From positions 223,752,975 through 223,816,974 of the forward strand of contig NC_134399.1 in the NCBI RefSeq assembly GCF_050003625.1: 64,000 nt of DNA, given 5' to 3'. Positions 1 to 8,913 of this stretch are shown here, piece after piece (the stretch's first letter is position 1; each line of letters starts with the position of its first letter). This DNA is from Haematobia irritans (Eukaryota > Arthropoda > Insecta > Diptera > Muscidae). The notes under the pieces are model-generated. The model had not been told where the DNA came from. It did no database searches and was given only the letters and a program-made list of their open reading frames with translations. A program made the position numbers and the translations under genes.

Positions 1-228
1 ATAACAAGTACTTGTGCCAAGTTTCAAGTCGATAGCTTGTTTCGTTCGGAAGTTAGCGTGATTTCAATAGACGGACGGACGGATGGACGGACATGCTCAG
101 ATCGACTCAGAATTTCAACACGACCCAGAATATGTATACTTTATGGGGTCTTAGAGCAATATTTCGATGTGTTACAAACGGAATGACAAAGTTAATATAC
201 CCCCGTCCTATGGTGGAGGGTATAAAAA
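1..228 (+). mobile_element. DINE-1/Helentron-associated element, family A, tail end only
   Basis: This is the tail of an A element cut by the window edge. It shows the ACGGACGG repeat (complement of (GTCY)n), the core GATCGACTCAGAATTTC, a short TATA-rich tract and the terminal hairpin TACCCCCGTCC..GGTGGAGGGTATA. The same tail, nearly base for base, ends the copies at 2072-4473 and 25761-27440. It abuts mariner coding sequence directly. No protein is encoded. Confidence 0.85.
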
Positions 229-455
229 AGTGTTGTTCCACAAAGACAACGCACCGTGCCGCAAGTCATTGAGAACGATGGCAAAAATTCATGAATTGGG
301 CTTCGAATTGATTCCCCACCCACCGTATTCTCCAGATCTGGCCCAGCGACTTTTTTTTGTTCTCATATCTTAAAAGGATGCTCGCAGGGAAAAAAATTTG
401 GCTTCAATGAAGAAGTGATCGCCGAAACTGAGGCCTATTTTGAGGCTAAACCGAA
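229..455 (+). pseudogene. mariner (irritans/Himar1-like) transposase fragment
   Basis: This is the C-terminal third of a mariner transposase, the DD34D enzyme that cuts and joins transposon ends at TA sites. Translation shows HKDNAPCRKSLRTMAKIHEL and PHPPYSPDLA, the segment carrying the second catalytic Asp and leading to the third. One C is missing in the GCCC(C)AGCGAC run just after SPDLA, so the third catalytic Asp (PSD) and the stretch IAETEAYFEAKPKEY lie in another frame. The N-terminal two thirds are absent because the family A tail sits at the left junction. The right end passes into unrelated sequence near 455-480 before the terminal inverted repeat. It is a dead relic of the same family as 10272-11430. 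Confidence 0.9.
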
Positions 456-499
456 GGAGTACTAACTACAATTGTTCTATTCCATATGAAAAATATGAA

Positions 500-690
500 G
501 TAAATCGTGCTAAGGCTTTGACCTCTGTGATTATATGAGCGCAAATCGAGCGAATGATATATATGGGTGCCATATCAACATCACATTTGACGATTCTGTT
601 AATTGTATTACTTGTGCAAAATATGAAACAGATCAAGGCGAAACTCTGGCCTCTGGGGACAATTAGGTGTACAAAAAAAAAATAATAATT
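500..690 (+). mobile_element. Family B element fragment (one internal 153-bp type monomer)
   Basis: It matches the family B internal monomer: CGAGCGAATGATATATATGGG, then a GTGCAAAATATGAAACAGATC stretch and GGCGAAACTCTGGCCTCTGG, equivalent to monomers at 37930-38080. Neither head nor tail is present. Confidence 0.6.
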
Positions 691-966
691 CTTTCCTCCC
701 AAACGAAATTTTTAGCAAACTAAGATCGGTTCTCTTTAGTTTTTCGTTGTAAGGAAGTTTATTGGAAGAAGAGTTGATATTTTTACAGGATGTACAAATA
801 ATTTCATAAAGTCTAACTCAAAAGAAGAAAATCTATCTTTCTGGCTAATTGCATCTTCCCCACATCTTTCTCACTTCCACGAGTTAAGTTAAGTTCTTAG
901 CACCCTTTTCGGTAATATAAACAATGTAGAAGAAATTATGCGATTTTCTAATTTTGTTTCGAAAAG

Positions 967-1045
967 TAATGCCTGAGCGGGGAATCGAACCGCGGATCAT
1001 ACAGCTTGTAAGCCATTACACTATCCACTGGGCAACGTAGCTGTT
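967..1045 (-). repeat. tRNA-like sequence inside a repeat (pol III box A and B)
   Basis: Read on the minus strand it runs from GCCCAGTGGATAGTGTAATGG (box A-like) to GCGGTTCGATTCCCCGC (box B, with matching T-arm stem). It resembles a tRNA but lacks a convincing acceptor stem and anticodon arm. A paralogue lies at 31725-31796 in the same repeat context, so I read it as a tRNA-derived repeat module, not a tRNA gene. Confidence 0.6.
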
Positions 1046-1074
1046 ATTGTTATCAAAAGAAAATTATCGCTATA

Positions 1075-1336
1075 CACACAAAAAATATTTTTGTCTTCAA
1101 TCACGAAATTAATTGATCAAATTAATTTGTAATTGATATATCTTAAATCATAGACATGATCACCAAAGTCAGTTAAATAATTATTTGATTCAAATTAAAA
1201 AAATATTATTGATACAACTAATATTTGTGAGTGGTTTTTGTTTTAATTAAAAAATTTGTTGAATCAAATATATTTTTAATTGAAAATTTTTTAAAAATCA
1301 ATTAAATTTGGAAACATTTTAGGGATATTTTTTGTG
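1075..1336. mobile_element. AATTAA-rich MITE with CACACAAAAAA ends and TA duplication
   Basis: The ends are CACACAAAAAATATTTTT on the left and its inverted equivalent ATATTTTTTGTG on the right, each flanked by TA. The interior is dominated by AATTAA/TTAATT palindromes. Related copies are at 17558-17850 and, truncated, 47592-47806. TA flanks and short CA..TG inverted repeats suggest a Tc1/mariner-type non-autonomous element. Confidence 0.65.
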
Positions 1337-1587
1337 TAGCCATCAACGCACAAGCAACGCATGCAGTTAATCAACGCATACAGTTATCAAATATTTATAT
1401 AGCATAGTTTTGGGCGCCCAGGGGCCGAAGTAAAGAAACTTTATTTCATGGAAACATACCTCTAGTTGGCCATTTTCTTAAGAATATAATGTTTGGAAAC
1501 GGAAATAATGTAATTTTACATAATGTAATTCTAGAAAAATGTGTAAGATTTCAAAAAGATATCCGTCATTACATACTGCTATATTAA

Positions 1588-1670
1588 CCCTAGGATAGAC
1601 TAGTTGGGCTGGCCAGACCAAATTTGACTTTGAGCGCTTAGTGATCGAAAGCTTATCGCCTATCCTAGGG
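1588..1670. mobile_element. 83-bp piggyBac-type miniature element with TTAA target duplication
   Basis: The element starts CCCTAGGATAG and ends CTATCCTAGGG, a perfect 11-bp terminal inverted repeat, and both sides are flanked by TTAA. TTAA plus CCC.. ends is the signature of piggyBac-like transposons. The paralogous sequence near 31480-31495 (GTAAAAATTTAATTTAAC) lacks the insert, consistent with an empty site. Confidence 0.65.
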
Positions 1671-1810
1671 TTAAATTTTTTACTATGAAACTTTAAAATG
1701 TGTCTTATTAAAGACTTAATGTCAGAATAGAACTGTGCTTGATATAAACGAAATGGACTGTGATTTTGGAACAACATTTACTTTTCTATTGAAAAATCAA
1801 TATAGTTATA

Positions 1811-1912
1811 TTCTGACCCAAATCACATGCTGCTACTAAACTTGACGTCGATTGGAAAAAACTGCTACCTCGACTTTGTTTCCAAAAATGTGTTCACAGA
1901 CAGATGGACATG
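1811..1912 (+). mobile_element. Family B tail fragment
   Basis: It has the run TCTGACCC.., GTCGATTGG, ACTGCTACCTCGACTTTG, AAATGTGTTCACAGACAG and GGACATGACTACG, matching 7745-7880 and 37670-37790. The terminal hairpin is missing. Confidence 0.6.
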
Positions 1913-1916
1913 ACTA

Positions 1917-2071
1917 CGCACAAAAAAAGTTTTGTTGGATTCAAAGACTTTGACATTCTCTTAAGGGAAAGCTTTTTTAAAATAAGCAAATTTTTGTTGC
2001 GACTTATCTCGCATTAAATCTAGGATCAATAAATTGAAATTAGGATACATATCTCATTTAACGATTTTTTA
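1917..2071. mobile_element. Fragment of the CACTGAAAAAAA MITE family
   Basis: It begins CACAAAAAAAGTTTTGTTGG, then CAAAGACTTTGACATTCTCTTAAGG and TTAAATCTAGGATCAATAAA, matching the inverse of 16440-16620 and the forward sequence at 8577-8740. A family A head interrupts or truncates it on the right. Confidence 0.5.
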
Positions 2072-2309
2072 ACAAAACAAGTATATACGGCCGTAAGTTC
2101 GGCCAGGCCGAAGCTTATGTACCCTCCACCATGGATTGCGTAGAAACTTCTACTAAAGACTGTCATCCACAATCGAATTACTTGGGTTGCGGTAACACTT
2201 GCCGATGGCAAGGTATCTTAAAATTTCCTAGCACCGTAATATATACCACATAGTCCATACGTGGTATATATTAAACTAAAAAAGGCCGATTAAATACGTA
2301 TATAATTAA

Positions 2310-2500
2310 GATTAAAGTTTCTATAGAATTAAAATTTTGACAACATTTTATGTAGAAGTAAAATTTGGAAAAAAAATCTATAGAAATAAAATTTGGAAAA
2401 AATTTCTATAGAAATAAAATTTTGGCAAAATTCTCTATAGAAATAAAATTTTGACAAAATTTTCTATAGAAATAAAATTTTGACAAACGTTTCTATAGAA
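2310..2500. repeat. 29-bp satellite tract inside family A element (left part)
   Basis: Tandem units of the TTTCTATAGAAATAAAATTT type followed by TGACAAAAT, about 29 bp each, with point changes. The tract resumes at 3201-3285 after the SINE insertion. Confidence 0.85.
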
Positions 2501-3200
2501 GGTTAGGTTAGGTTATGTGGCAGCCCTATGTATCAGGCTCATTTAGACTATTCAGTCCATTGTGACACCACAGTGGTGAACTTCTCTCTTATCACTGAGT
2601 GCTGCCCGATTCCATGTTAAGCTCAATGACAAGGGACCTCCTTTTTATGGCCGAGTCCGAACGGCGTTCCACATTCCAGTGAAACCACTTAGAGAAGCTT
2701 TGAAACCCTCAGAAATGTCACCAGCATTACTGAGGTGGGATAATCCACCGCTGAAAAACTTGTTGGTGTTTGGTCGTAGCAGGAATCGAACCCACGACCT
2801 TGTGTATGCAAGGCGGGCATGGTTAGGTTAGGTTATGTGGCAGCCCGATGTATCAGGCTCACTTAGACTATTCAGTCCATTGTGATACCACAGTGGTGAA
2901 CTTCTCTCTTATCACTGAGTGCTGCCCGATTCCATGTTAAACTCAATGACAAGGGACCTCCTTTTTATAGCCGAGTCCGAACGGCGTTCCACATTCTAGT
3001 GAAACCACTTAGAGAAGCTTTGAAACCCTCAGAAATGTCACCAGCATTACTGAGGTGGGATAATCCACCGCTGAAAAACTTTTTGGTGTTCGGTCGTAGC
3101 AGGAATCGAACCCACGACCTTGTGTATGCAAGGCGGGCATGCTAACCATTGCACCACGGTGGCGGGCATGCTAACCATTGCACCACGGTGGCTCCCGGTG
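2501..3200 (-). mobile_element. tRNA-derived SINE, tandem dimer, with 12-bp target duplication
   Basis: Two SINE copies in the same orientation lie head to tail (2501-2821 and 2822-3200) between direct repeats GTTTCTATAGAA (2489-2500 and 3201-3212). On the minus strand each starts with tRNA-like GGAGCCACCGTGGTGCAATG, a box A, and GTGGGTTCGATTCCTGC, a box B; a unique body follows; the 3' end is (AACCT)n. The left copy lacks its tRNA-like 5' start. The right copy has a duplicated 28-bp 5' end (GCGGGCATGCTAACCATTGC repeated). One duplication flanks both copies, so the dimer arose as a unit or by insertion of one at the end of the other. Confidence 0.85.
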
Positions 3201-4473
3201 GTTTCTATAGAAATAAAATTTTGACAAAATTTTCTATAGAAATAACATTTTGACAATGTTTTCTATAAAAATAAAATTTTGGTAGATTATTTTTAGCTCG
3301 AGTGGCAACCATGATTATGAACCGATATCATATGCTAATACCACGTACCAAATTTCAACCGGATCGGATGAAATTTGCTTCTCTTAGAGGCTCCGCAAGC
3401 CAAATCTGGGGATCGATTTATATGGGGGCTATATATAATTATGGACCGATATGGACCAATTCCTGCATGGTTGTCGGATACCATATACTAACACCACGTA
3501 CCAAATTTAAATCGGACCGGATGAATTTCGCTCCTCTAAGAGGCTCCGGAGGTCAAATCTGGGGATCGGCTTATATGGGGGCTATATATAATTATGGACC
3601 GATATGGACCAATTTTGGCATGGTTGTTAGAGACAATATGCTAATACCACGTACCAAATTTCAATCGGATTGGATAACGTTTATTCCTCTAAGAGGCTCC
3701 GGAGTTCAAATCTGGGGATCGGTTTATATGGGGGCTATATATAATTATGGGCCGATGTGGACCAATTTTTGCATGGTCATTAGAGAACATATACCAACAC
3801 CATGCACCAAATTTCAGCCGGATCGGATGAAATTTGCTTCTCTTAGAGGCTCCGCAAGCCAAATCGGGGGATCGGTTTATATGGAGGCTATATATAATTA
3901 TGAACCGATGTGGACCAATTTTTGCATGGTTGTTAGAGACCCTATTTATACTAACACCATGTACCAAATTTCAGCCGGATCGGATGAAATTTGGTTTTCT
4001 TAGAGGCTCTGCAAGCCAAATCGGGGAATCGGTTTATATGGAGGCTATATGTAATTATGGACCGATATGGACCAATTTCTGCATGGTTGTTAGAGACCAT
4101 ATACTAACACTATGTACCAAATTTCAGCCGAATCGGATGAAATTTGCTTCTCTTAGAGCAATCGCAAGCCAAATTTGGGGGTCCGTTTATATGGGGGCTA
4201 TACGTAAAAGTGGACCGATATGGCCCATTTGCAATACCATCCGACCTACATCAATAACAACTACTTGTGCCAAGTTTCAAGTCGATAGCTTGTTTCGTTC
4301 GGAAGTTAGCGTGATTTCAACAGACGGACGGACGGACATGCTCAGATCGACTCAGAATTTCACCACGACCCAGAATATATATACTTTACGGGGTCTTAGA
4401 GCAATATTTCGATGTGTTACAAACGGAATGACAAAGTTAATATACCCCCATCCTATGGTGGAGGGTATAAAAA

Positions 4474-4867
4474 TGTTCTCTTAATTAAAAAAAAAAAACA
4501 AACTTAGAGCTAAAGATGCATAGATTCAAAGAAGATAGGGACAATATAAGTTGAGGGTACAGATTTGCAATAAAATAAACTGTGATATTCAAAATTATGT
4601 TGTGTCGTTAAATAAATTTATGTTACGTGTTTGAATGTTTATGCAGGTGTAAACAAAAACATTTGAATTTCTACGAATCCCTCGAAAAAGTCACCAAATA
4701 GTGGAGAAAAGTTGGGAGAATATGAAATAAAAGAATTTTATTCCAAAAACAAGTTAGGCCTAAATAGCTAAAATTAAATAATAATAAAAACATGCAGAAT
4801 TGACCAAAGAACCAACAAAAAGAAAAAATAAAAATGAGTTTCTTTATTTTATGGAAACTTTGCCTTA
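4474..4867. other. Gene-free AT-rich stretch
   Basis: Low-complexity A-rich sequence with no repeat family I recognise and no credible coding frame. Confidence 0.5.
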
Positions 4868-5018
4868 AGGTTGAGTTACAGATCATGCGTTAATACGTGC
4901 CTTGATGGAAGAGTTGATATTTTCAGCTTGAAGCACTCTAACAAAACTGTTGCTTTCAAACAGAAAATTCAACTCTTCAATTAACGGACGTATTAACGCA
5001 TGGTATGTAACTCAACCT
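4868..5018. mobile_element. Foldback MITE with 3-bp TTA duplication (Harbinger-like)
   Basis: Arms of about 55-60 bp are near-perfect inverted copies: left AGGTTGAGTTACAGATCATG, CGTTAATACGT, GAAGAGTTGA; right the complement in reverse order ending GTAACTCAACCT. TTA flanks both ends (4865-4867 and 5019-5021). A 3-bp TWA duplication is typical of PIF/Harbinger elements, but 151 bp gives no other family evidence. Confidence 0.65.
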
Positions 5019-5021
5019 TTA

Positions 5022-6021
5022 GTTCATAGTATCCAACTTTCAATTTGGAAGAAAGATTATAAAATTTATATTAATTAAAATTTCAAAATTTTAAATAAAT
5101 TTGTCCAATATGTTTTGTAGATTGGTCATCCTAAAATATAGGATTCGTAATATTTATTATAAGCTAAATATTTTTTTCTGTGTGGATCGGTTGAGGGGCC
5201 GGTCCTGAGCAATATTTGCCAAAGACAAACATATAAATAATTTTTGGCATATTATTCATAAAACCTGACCGGTACCGGTTGGTACAAAAAGTTTAAATTT
5301 AGCATCACTTTAACTTTGGTCATTTTTTTCTGTGTATATATTTTCACATCAATCGTGGCAATTGTAAGGCGAAACATCTTTCGTTTTGGGGTTTCTTAAT
5401 CCATAACTTTTGCCACTCACAACCATTGAGGTTATGAACTCTGATACACAAAGATAAAATAGTCCATCACCCATTAGAAAAAGAAAAAAACAAAAACAAA
5501 CAAAACGCAAAGAAAAACCATCCTTAGTAAACATCACGAATTTAAATGGCAGTTGGTTGGACCATTTCATCTCTCTCCACAAAGTCAGAGTTTAGAGTTC
5601 ATTTGGAAGGTGTGTTTTTTTGTAACAAATTTTCGTTTTGGGCATATTTGACCCATAAATGACCCTGGGGTCAAGTGGACACTAAAAAGGGCTATTTTTC
5701 TGCTTGTTGTTGGTTTTTTTTCTAGTTATGAGTAATTGAGGATACTGAATAAATTATGCTCTCATATTTACTAGCCAGTGAAATATTTTATTAGTAAAAT
5801 AAAACAAACTTTAGAATCCTTTGGGGGGTATTCATAATAGAAAGATTTCTATTTACAAGATTAGAGTTAAACAACTTAGCCCCTAATGTCGAAGGGAAAT
5901 TGGGCATGTAGGTATTGGTTATGGAGGGTAGGGTCTTGTGGTTTGATTTGGAAACAATAGCTAGAATTTTTTTGCGATTTCACTGAAATCTAGAAATATT
6001 TTGGGTTCACTAATATGGTGT
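5022..6021. other. Gene-free, mostly unique stretch
   Basis: No family seen elsewhere in the window apart from short words. It contains AT-rich runs and poly-T/A tracts. Open frames here, such as 5349-5582 on the minus strand, are short, hydrophobic and low-complexity, so I assign no gene. Confidence 0.45.
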
Positions 6022-7208
6022 GTATCGCCTCATAGGGCGGGGCCGACTATATTATACCCTGCACCACTTTGTACATCTAAATTTTCGATACCATATCACA
6101 TCCGTTAAATGTGTTGGGGGCTATATATAAAGGTTTGTCCCAAATACATACATTAAAATATCACTCGATCTGGACAGAATTTGATAGACCTCTACAAAAT
6201 CTATAGACTCAAAATTTAAGTCGGCTAATGCACTAGGGTGGAACACAATGTTAGTAAAAAAATATGGGAAACGTTTAAATCTGAAGCAATTTTAAGGAAA
6301 CTTCGAAAAAGTTTATTTATGATTTATCGCTCGATATATATGTATTAGAAGTTTAGGAAAATTAGAGTCATTTTTACAACTTTTCAACTAAACAGTGGCG
6401 ATTTTACAAGGAAAATGTTGGTATTTTGACAATTTTTGTCGAAATCAGAAAAACATATATATGGGAGCTATATCTAAATCTGAACCGATTTCAACCAAAT
6501 TTGGCACGCATAGCAACAATGCTAATTCTACTCCCTGTGCAAAATTTCAACTAAATCGGAGCAAAAAATTAGCCTCGGTGGTCATATGAGTGTAAATCGG
6601 GCGAAAGCTATATATGGGAGCTATATCTAAATCTGAACCGATTTCAACCAAATTTGGCACGCATAGCAACAATGCTAATTCTACTCCCTGTGCAAAACTT
6701 CAACTAAATCGGAGTAAAAGATTGGCCTCTGTGGTCATATGAGTGTAAATCGGGCGAAAGCTATATATGGGAGCTATATCTAAATCTAAACCGATTTCCA
6801 CCAAATTTGACACGCATAGCTATAATGCTAATTCTACTCCCTGTGCAAAATTTCAACTAAATCGGAGCAAAAAATTGGCCTCTGTGGACAAAGGAGTGTA
6901 AATCGGGCGAAAGCTATATATGGGAGCTATATCTAAATCTGAACCGATTTGGATGATATTTTGCAAGTTTTTCGAGACTCATAAAATATTGAGATGTACG
7001 GAATTTGAGGAAGATCGGTTGATATACACGCCAATTATGACCAGATCGATGAAAAATATATATGGCAGCTATATCTAAATCTGAACCGATTTTTTCCAAA
7101 ATCAATAGGATCGTCTTTGAGCCGAAACAGGACTCTATACCAAATTTTAGGACAATCGGACTAAAACTGCGAGCTGTACTTTGCACACAAAAATACATCA
7201 ACAGACAG

Positions 7209-7243
<35 letters not shown>

Positions 7244-7372
7244 GACATCGCTAAATCGACTCAGAATTTAATTCTAAGACGATCGGTATACTAAACGATG
7301 GGTCTCAGACTTTTCCTTCTTCGCGTTACATACAAATGCACAAACTTATTATACCCTGTACCAATATGTATA
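6022..7372 (+). mobile_element. Family B DINE-1/Helentron-associated element, complete
   Basis: The head retains GGGCGGGGCCGACTATATTA and TATACCCTGCACCACTTTG. A conserved 300-bp lead (TTTCGATACCATATCACATC; AAATCTATAGACTC; AACACAATGTTAGTAAAAAA) precedes four 153-bp monomers whose ATGGGAG starts fall at 6461, 6614, 6767 and 6920, exactly 153 apart. A variant monomer (GGATGATATTTTGCAAG), ACAGACAGACGG repeats, core CTAAATCGACTCAGAATTTA and tail CTTATTATACCCTGTACCA follow. The tail hairpin is incomplete, because the next copy follows directly. Confidence 0.85.
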
Positions 7373-7905
7373 AATATGGGAAACATTTAAATCTGAAGCA
7401 ATTTTAAGGAAACTTCGCAAAAGTTTATTTATTATTTATCGCTCGATATATATGTATTAGAAGTTTAGGAAAATTAGAGTCATTTTAAAACTTTAACAAG
7501 GGAAATGTTGGTATTTTGCTATTTTTGTCGAAATCAGAAAAACATATATATGGGAGCTATATCTAAATCTGAACCGATTTCAACCAAATTTGGCACGCTT
7601 AACCACAATGCTAAATTCTACTCCCTGAGCAAAATTTCAATTAAATCGGAGTAAAAGATTGGCCTCTGTGGTCATATGAGTGTAAATCGGGCGAAAGCTA
7701 TATATGGGAGCTATATCTAAATCTGAACCGATTTCTTCCAAAATCACTAGGGTCTATTCTGAGCCAAAGCACATACTTGTGCCAAATTTGAAGTCGGTTG
7801 GACTAAAACTGCGACCTAGAATTTGATTACAAAAATGTGTTCACAGACAGTCGGGCAGACGGACATGGCTCGATCGACTCACGGGCCGGCCCTGAGAAAT
7901 CCCAG
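7373..7905 (+). mobile_element. Second, partial family B copy in tandem
   Basis: It starts ATATGGGAAACATTTAAATC, the internal lead of B, without a head. It runs through two monomers to TTCACAGACAG and ATGGCTCGATCGACTCACGG, then stops without the tail hairpin. It directly follows a B tail, one of several partial tandem B units in the window. Confidence 0.75.
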
Positions 7906-7966
7906 TAAAAAATACTTCAGCAGTAAGAGTTTAGTTGCGCTTTTTGGTATACAATAAAGTAGGCAG

Positions 7967-8062
7967 TGCATCCACACTGCATGAATCGGTGGCAATAACG
8001 TAAACGAGCAATCAAACTAGTTCGTTTACGTTATTGCAACCAATTCATGCAGTATAGATGCA
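7967..8062. mobile_element. 96-bp foldback element
   Basis: Left arm TGCATCCACACTGCATGAAT..GCAATAACGTAAACGA pairs with right arm TCGTTTACGTTATTGC..ATTCATGCAGTATAGATGCA over about 40 bp, with a 13-bp loop. RNA or single-stranded DNA would form a long hairpin. No clear target duplication is visible. Confidence 0.6.
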
Positions 8063-8277
8063 TGAAAGGTAGTGCTGTTTTCCGTTACGGCAACAATGCT
8101 ATACTCAATATTATATATCTGAGCAATATTTCTATTAAAATTAGCAATTATATCAACGCTATGTAGAAGCTGCTCTAAATCGGGACATCGCCCACAAAAT
8201 CAGCGTTAATTTGTAAGCAGTTGGTATTGCCTCTCTCCCTTACAATCCTGCTGAAATAGTGTTCCATTTTTTTGTTG

Positions 8278-8370
8278 GGATATTGCCAACGACACCATAT
8301 GTCATTTCGTCTCCCTTTGGGTGCAAACATATGCACTAACTTATAATACCCTGTACCACAGTGTGTGTCC
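8278..8370 (+). mobile_element. Family B tail fragment with hairpin
   Basis: ATTGCCAACGACACCATATG, CGTCTCCCTTTGGGTG, CATATGCACTAACTTATAAT and ACCCTGTACCACAGTGTG match the tails at 37830-37917 and 56250-56340. Confidence 0.7.
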
Positions 8371-8913
8371 ATAAAAATGTCTTTATTTTAAAGAAGCTGA
8401 AACATTAGCTCGTAATCAATACCCAAATCCGTGAACGAAGGTCAAAATCTTTTTGTCCAAGTAAGGGAGCCACCCTGGTGCAATGGATAACGTGTCCGTC
8501 TTACATACACAGGATCGTGGGTGCAAACTAAACACCGATTTCAACGGTGGATTATCCCCTACTGCACTCAAAAGCTGCAAAAAAAAGTTTACTTAGATCC
8601 AAAGATTTTGACGTTCTCTTAAGGATTTTTGGTATTGATTCCGAGCCAAAGATGCGGCTTCTTTAACATAAAGACATTTTTAGCGACTCATTTTTAGCTG
8701 CCTTAAATCTAGGATTAATAAAATTAAAATTAGGATTCAGATCTCCTTTATCGAATTTTCATATTATTTTCGCGGTATATTAAAAGAACTATTCACGAAC
8801 AAACAAATGTCACTTTAAAAATCCATATTAAAAATGTTTTTTTAATTCCAAAAAAAACTTTAAACCAAATATGCTGAATCTTCAAAATAAGTCTTAGCCT
8901 ATATTTAAAGCTT
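8371..8913. mobile_element. Two inverted fragments of the CACTGAAAAAAA MITE family with a SINE remnant between
   Basis: 8378-8465 matches 16520-16615 in forward orientation (AAATGTCTTTATTTTAAAGA, TCAATACCCAAATCC). 8576-8910 matches the inverse (AAGTTTACTTAGATCCAAAG, TTCTCTTAAGGATT, CTAGGATTAATAAA). The SINE remnant at 8466-8575 lies at the turn. Confidence 0.55.
8466..8575 (+). mobile_element. Degenerate SINE 5' fragment
   Basis: GGGAGCCACCCTGGTGCAATG (box A side), then GGATCGTGGGTGCAAACTAA (decayed box B) and GGTGGATTATCCCCTACTGC, matching the tRNA-like half of the SINEs at 13241 and 61046 in reverse orientation. The body and TTAGG tail are missing. Confidence 0.75.

Larger units (their letters stand above)
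780..1800 (-). mobile_element. Diverged copy of the 1.6-kb TA-target element with tRNA-like core, interrupted by two MITEs
   Basis: Reverse-strand blocks at 1690-1780 and 860-1060 plus 1340-1430 align by eye with 31395-31490 and 31665-31890 of the element at 30512-32097, in the same relative order. Shared words include GTCCATTTCGTTTATATCAAGCACAG and the tRNA-like CAGCTACGT.GCCCAGTGG. Two small elements interrupt it (1075-1336 and 1588-1670). Outer ends could not be set precisely; the limits given are approximate. Confidence 0.55.
2072..4473 (+). mobile_element. Family A DINE-1/Helentron-associated element, near complete
   Basis: The head is ACAAGTATATACGGCCGTAA followed by the palindrome TTCGGCCAGGCCGAA and the subterminal motif TACCCTCCACCATGG. 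The tail carries its inverted partner CTATGGTGGAGGGTATA. Between them lie a 29-bp satellite tract (2310-3290, split by SINEs), the junction word GGCTCGAGTGGCAACCATG-like at about 3293-3312, an array of six or so 153-bp monomers (about 3300-4230), the core GATCGACTCAGAATTTC and an ACGGACGG tract. It encodes no transposase; mobilisation would need a Helentron in trans. Open reading across the monomers (3302-4003) is a repeat artefact of the 153-bp unit. Confidence 0.85.
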
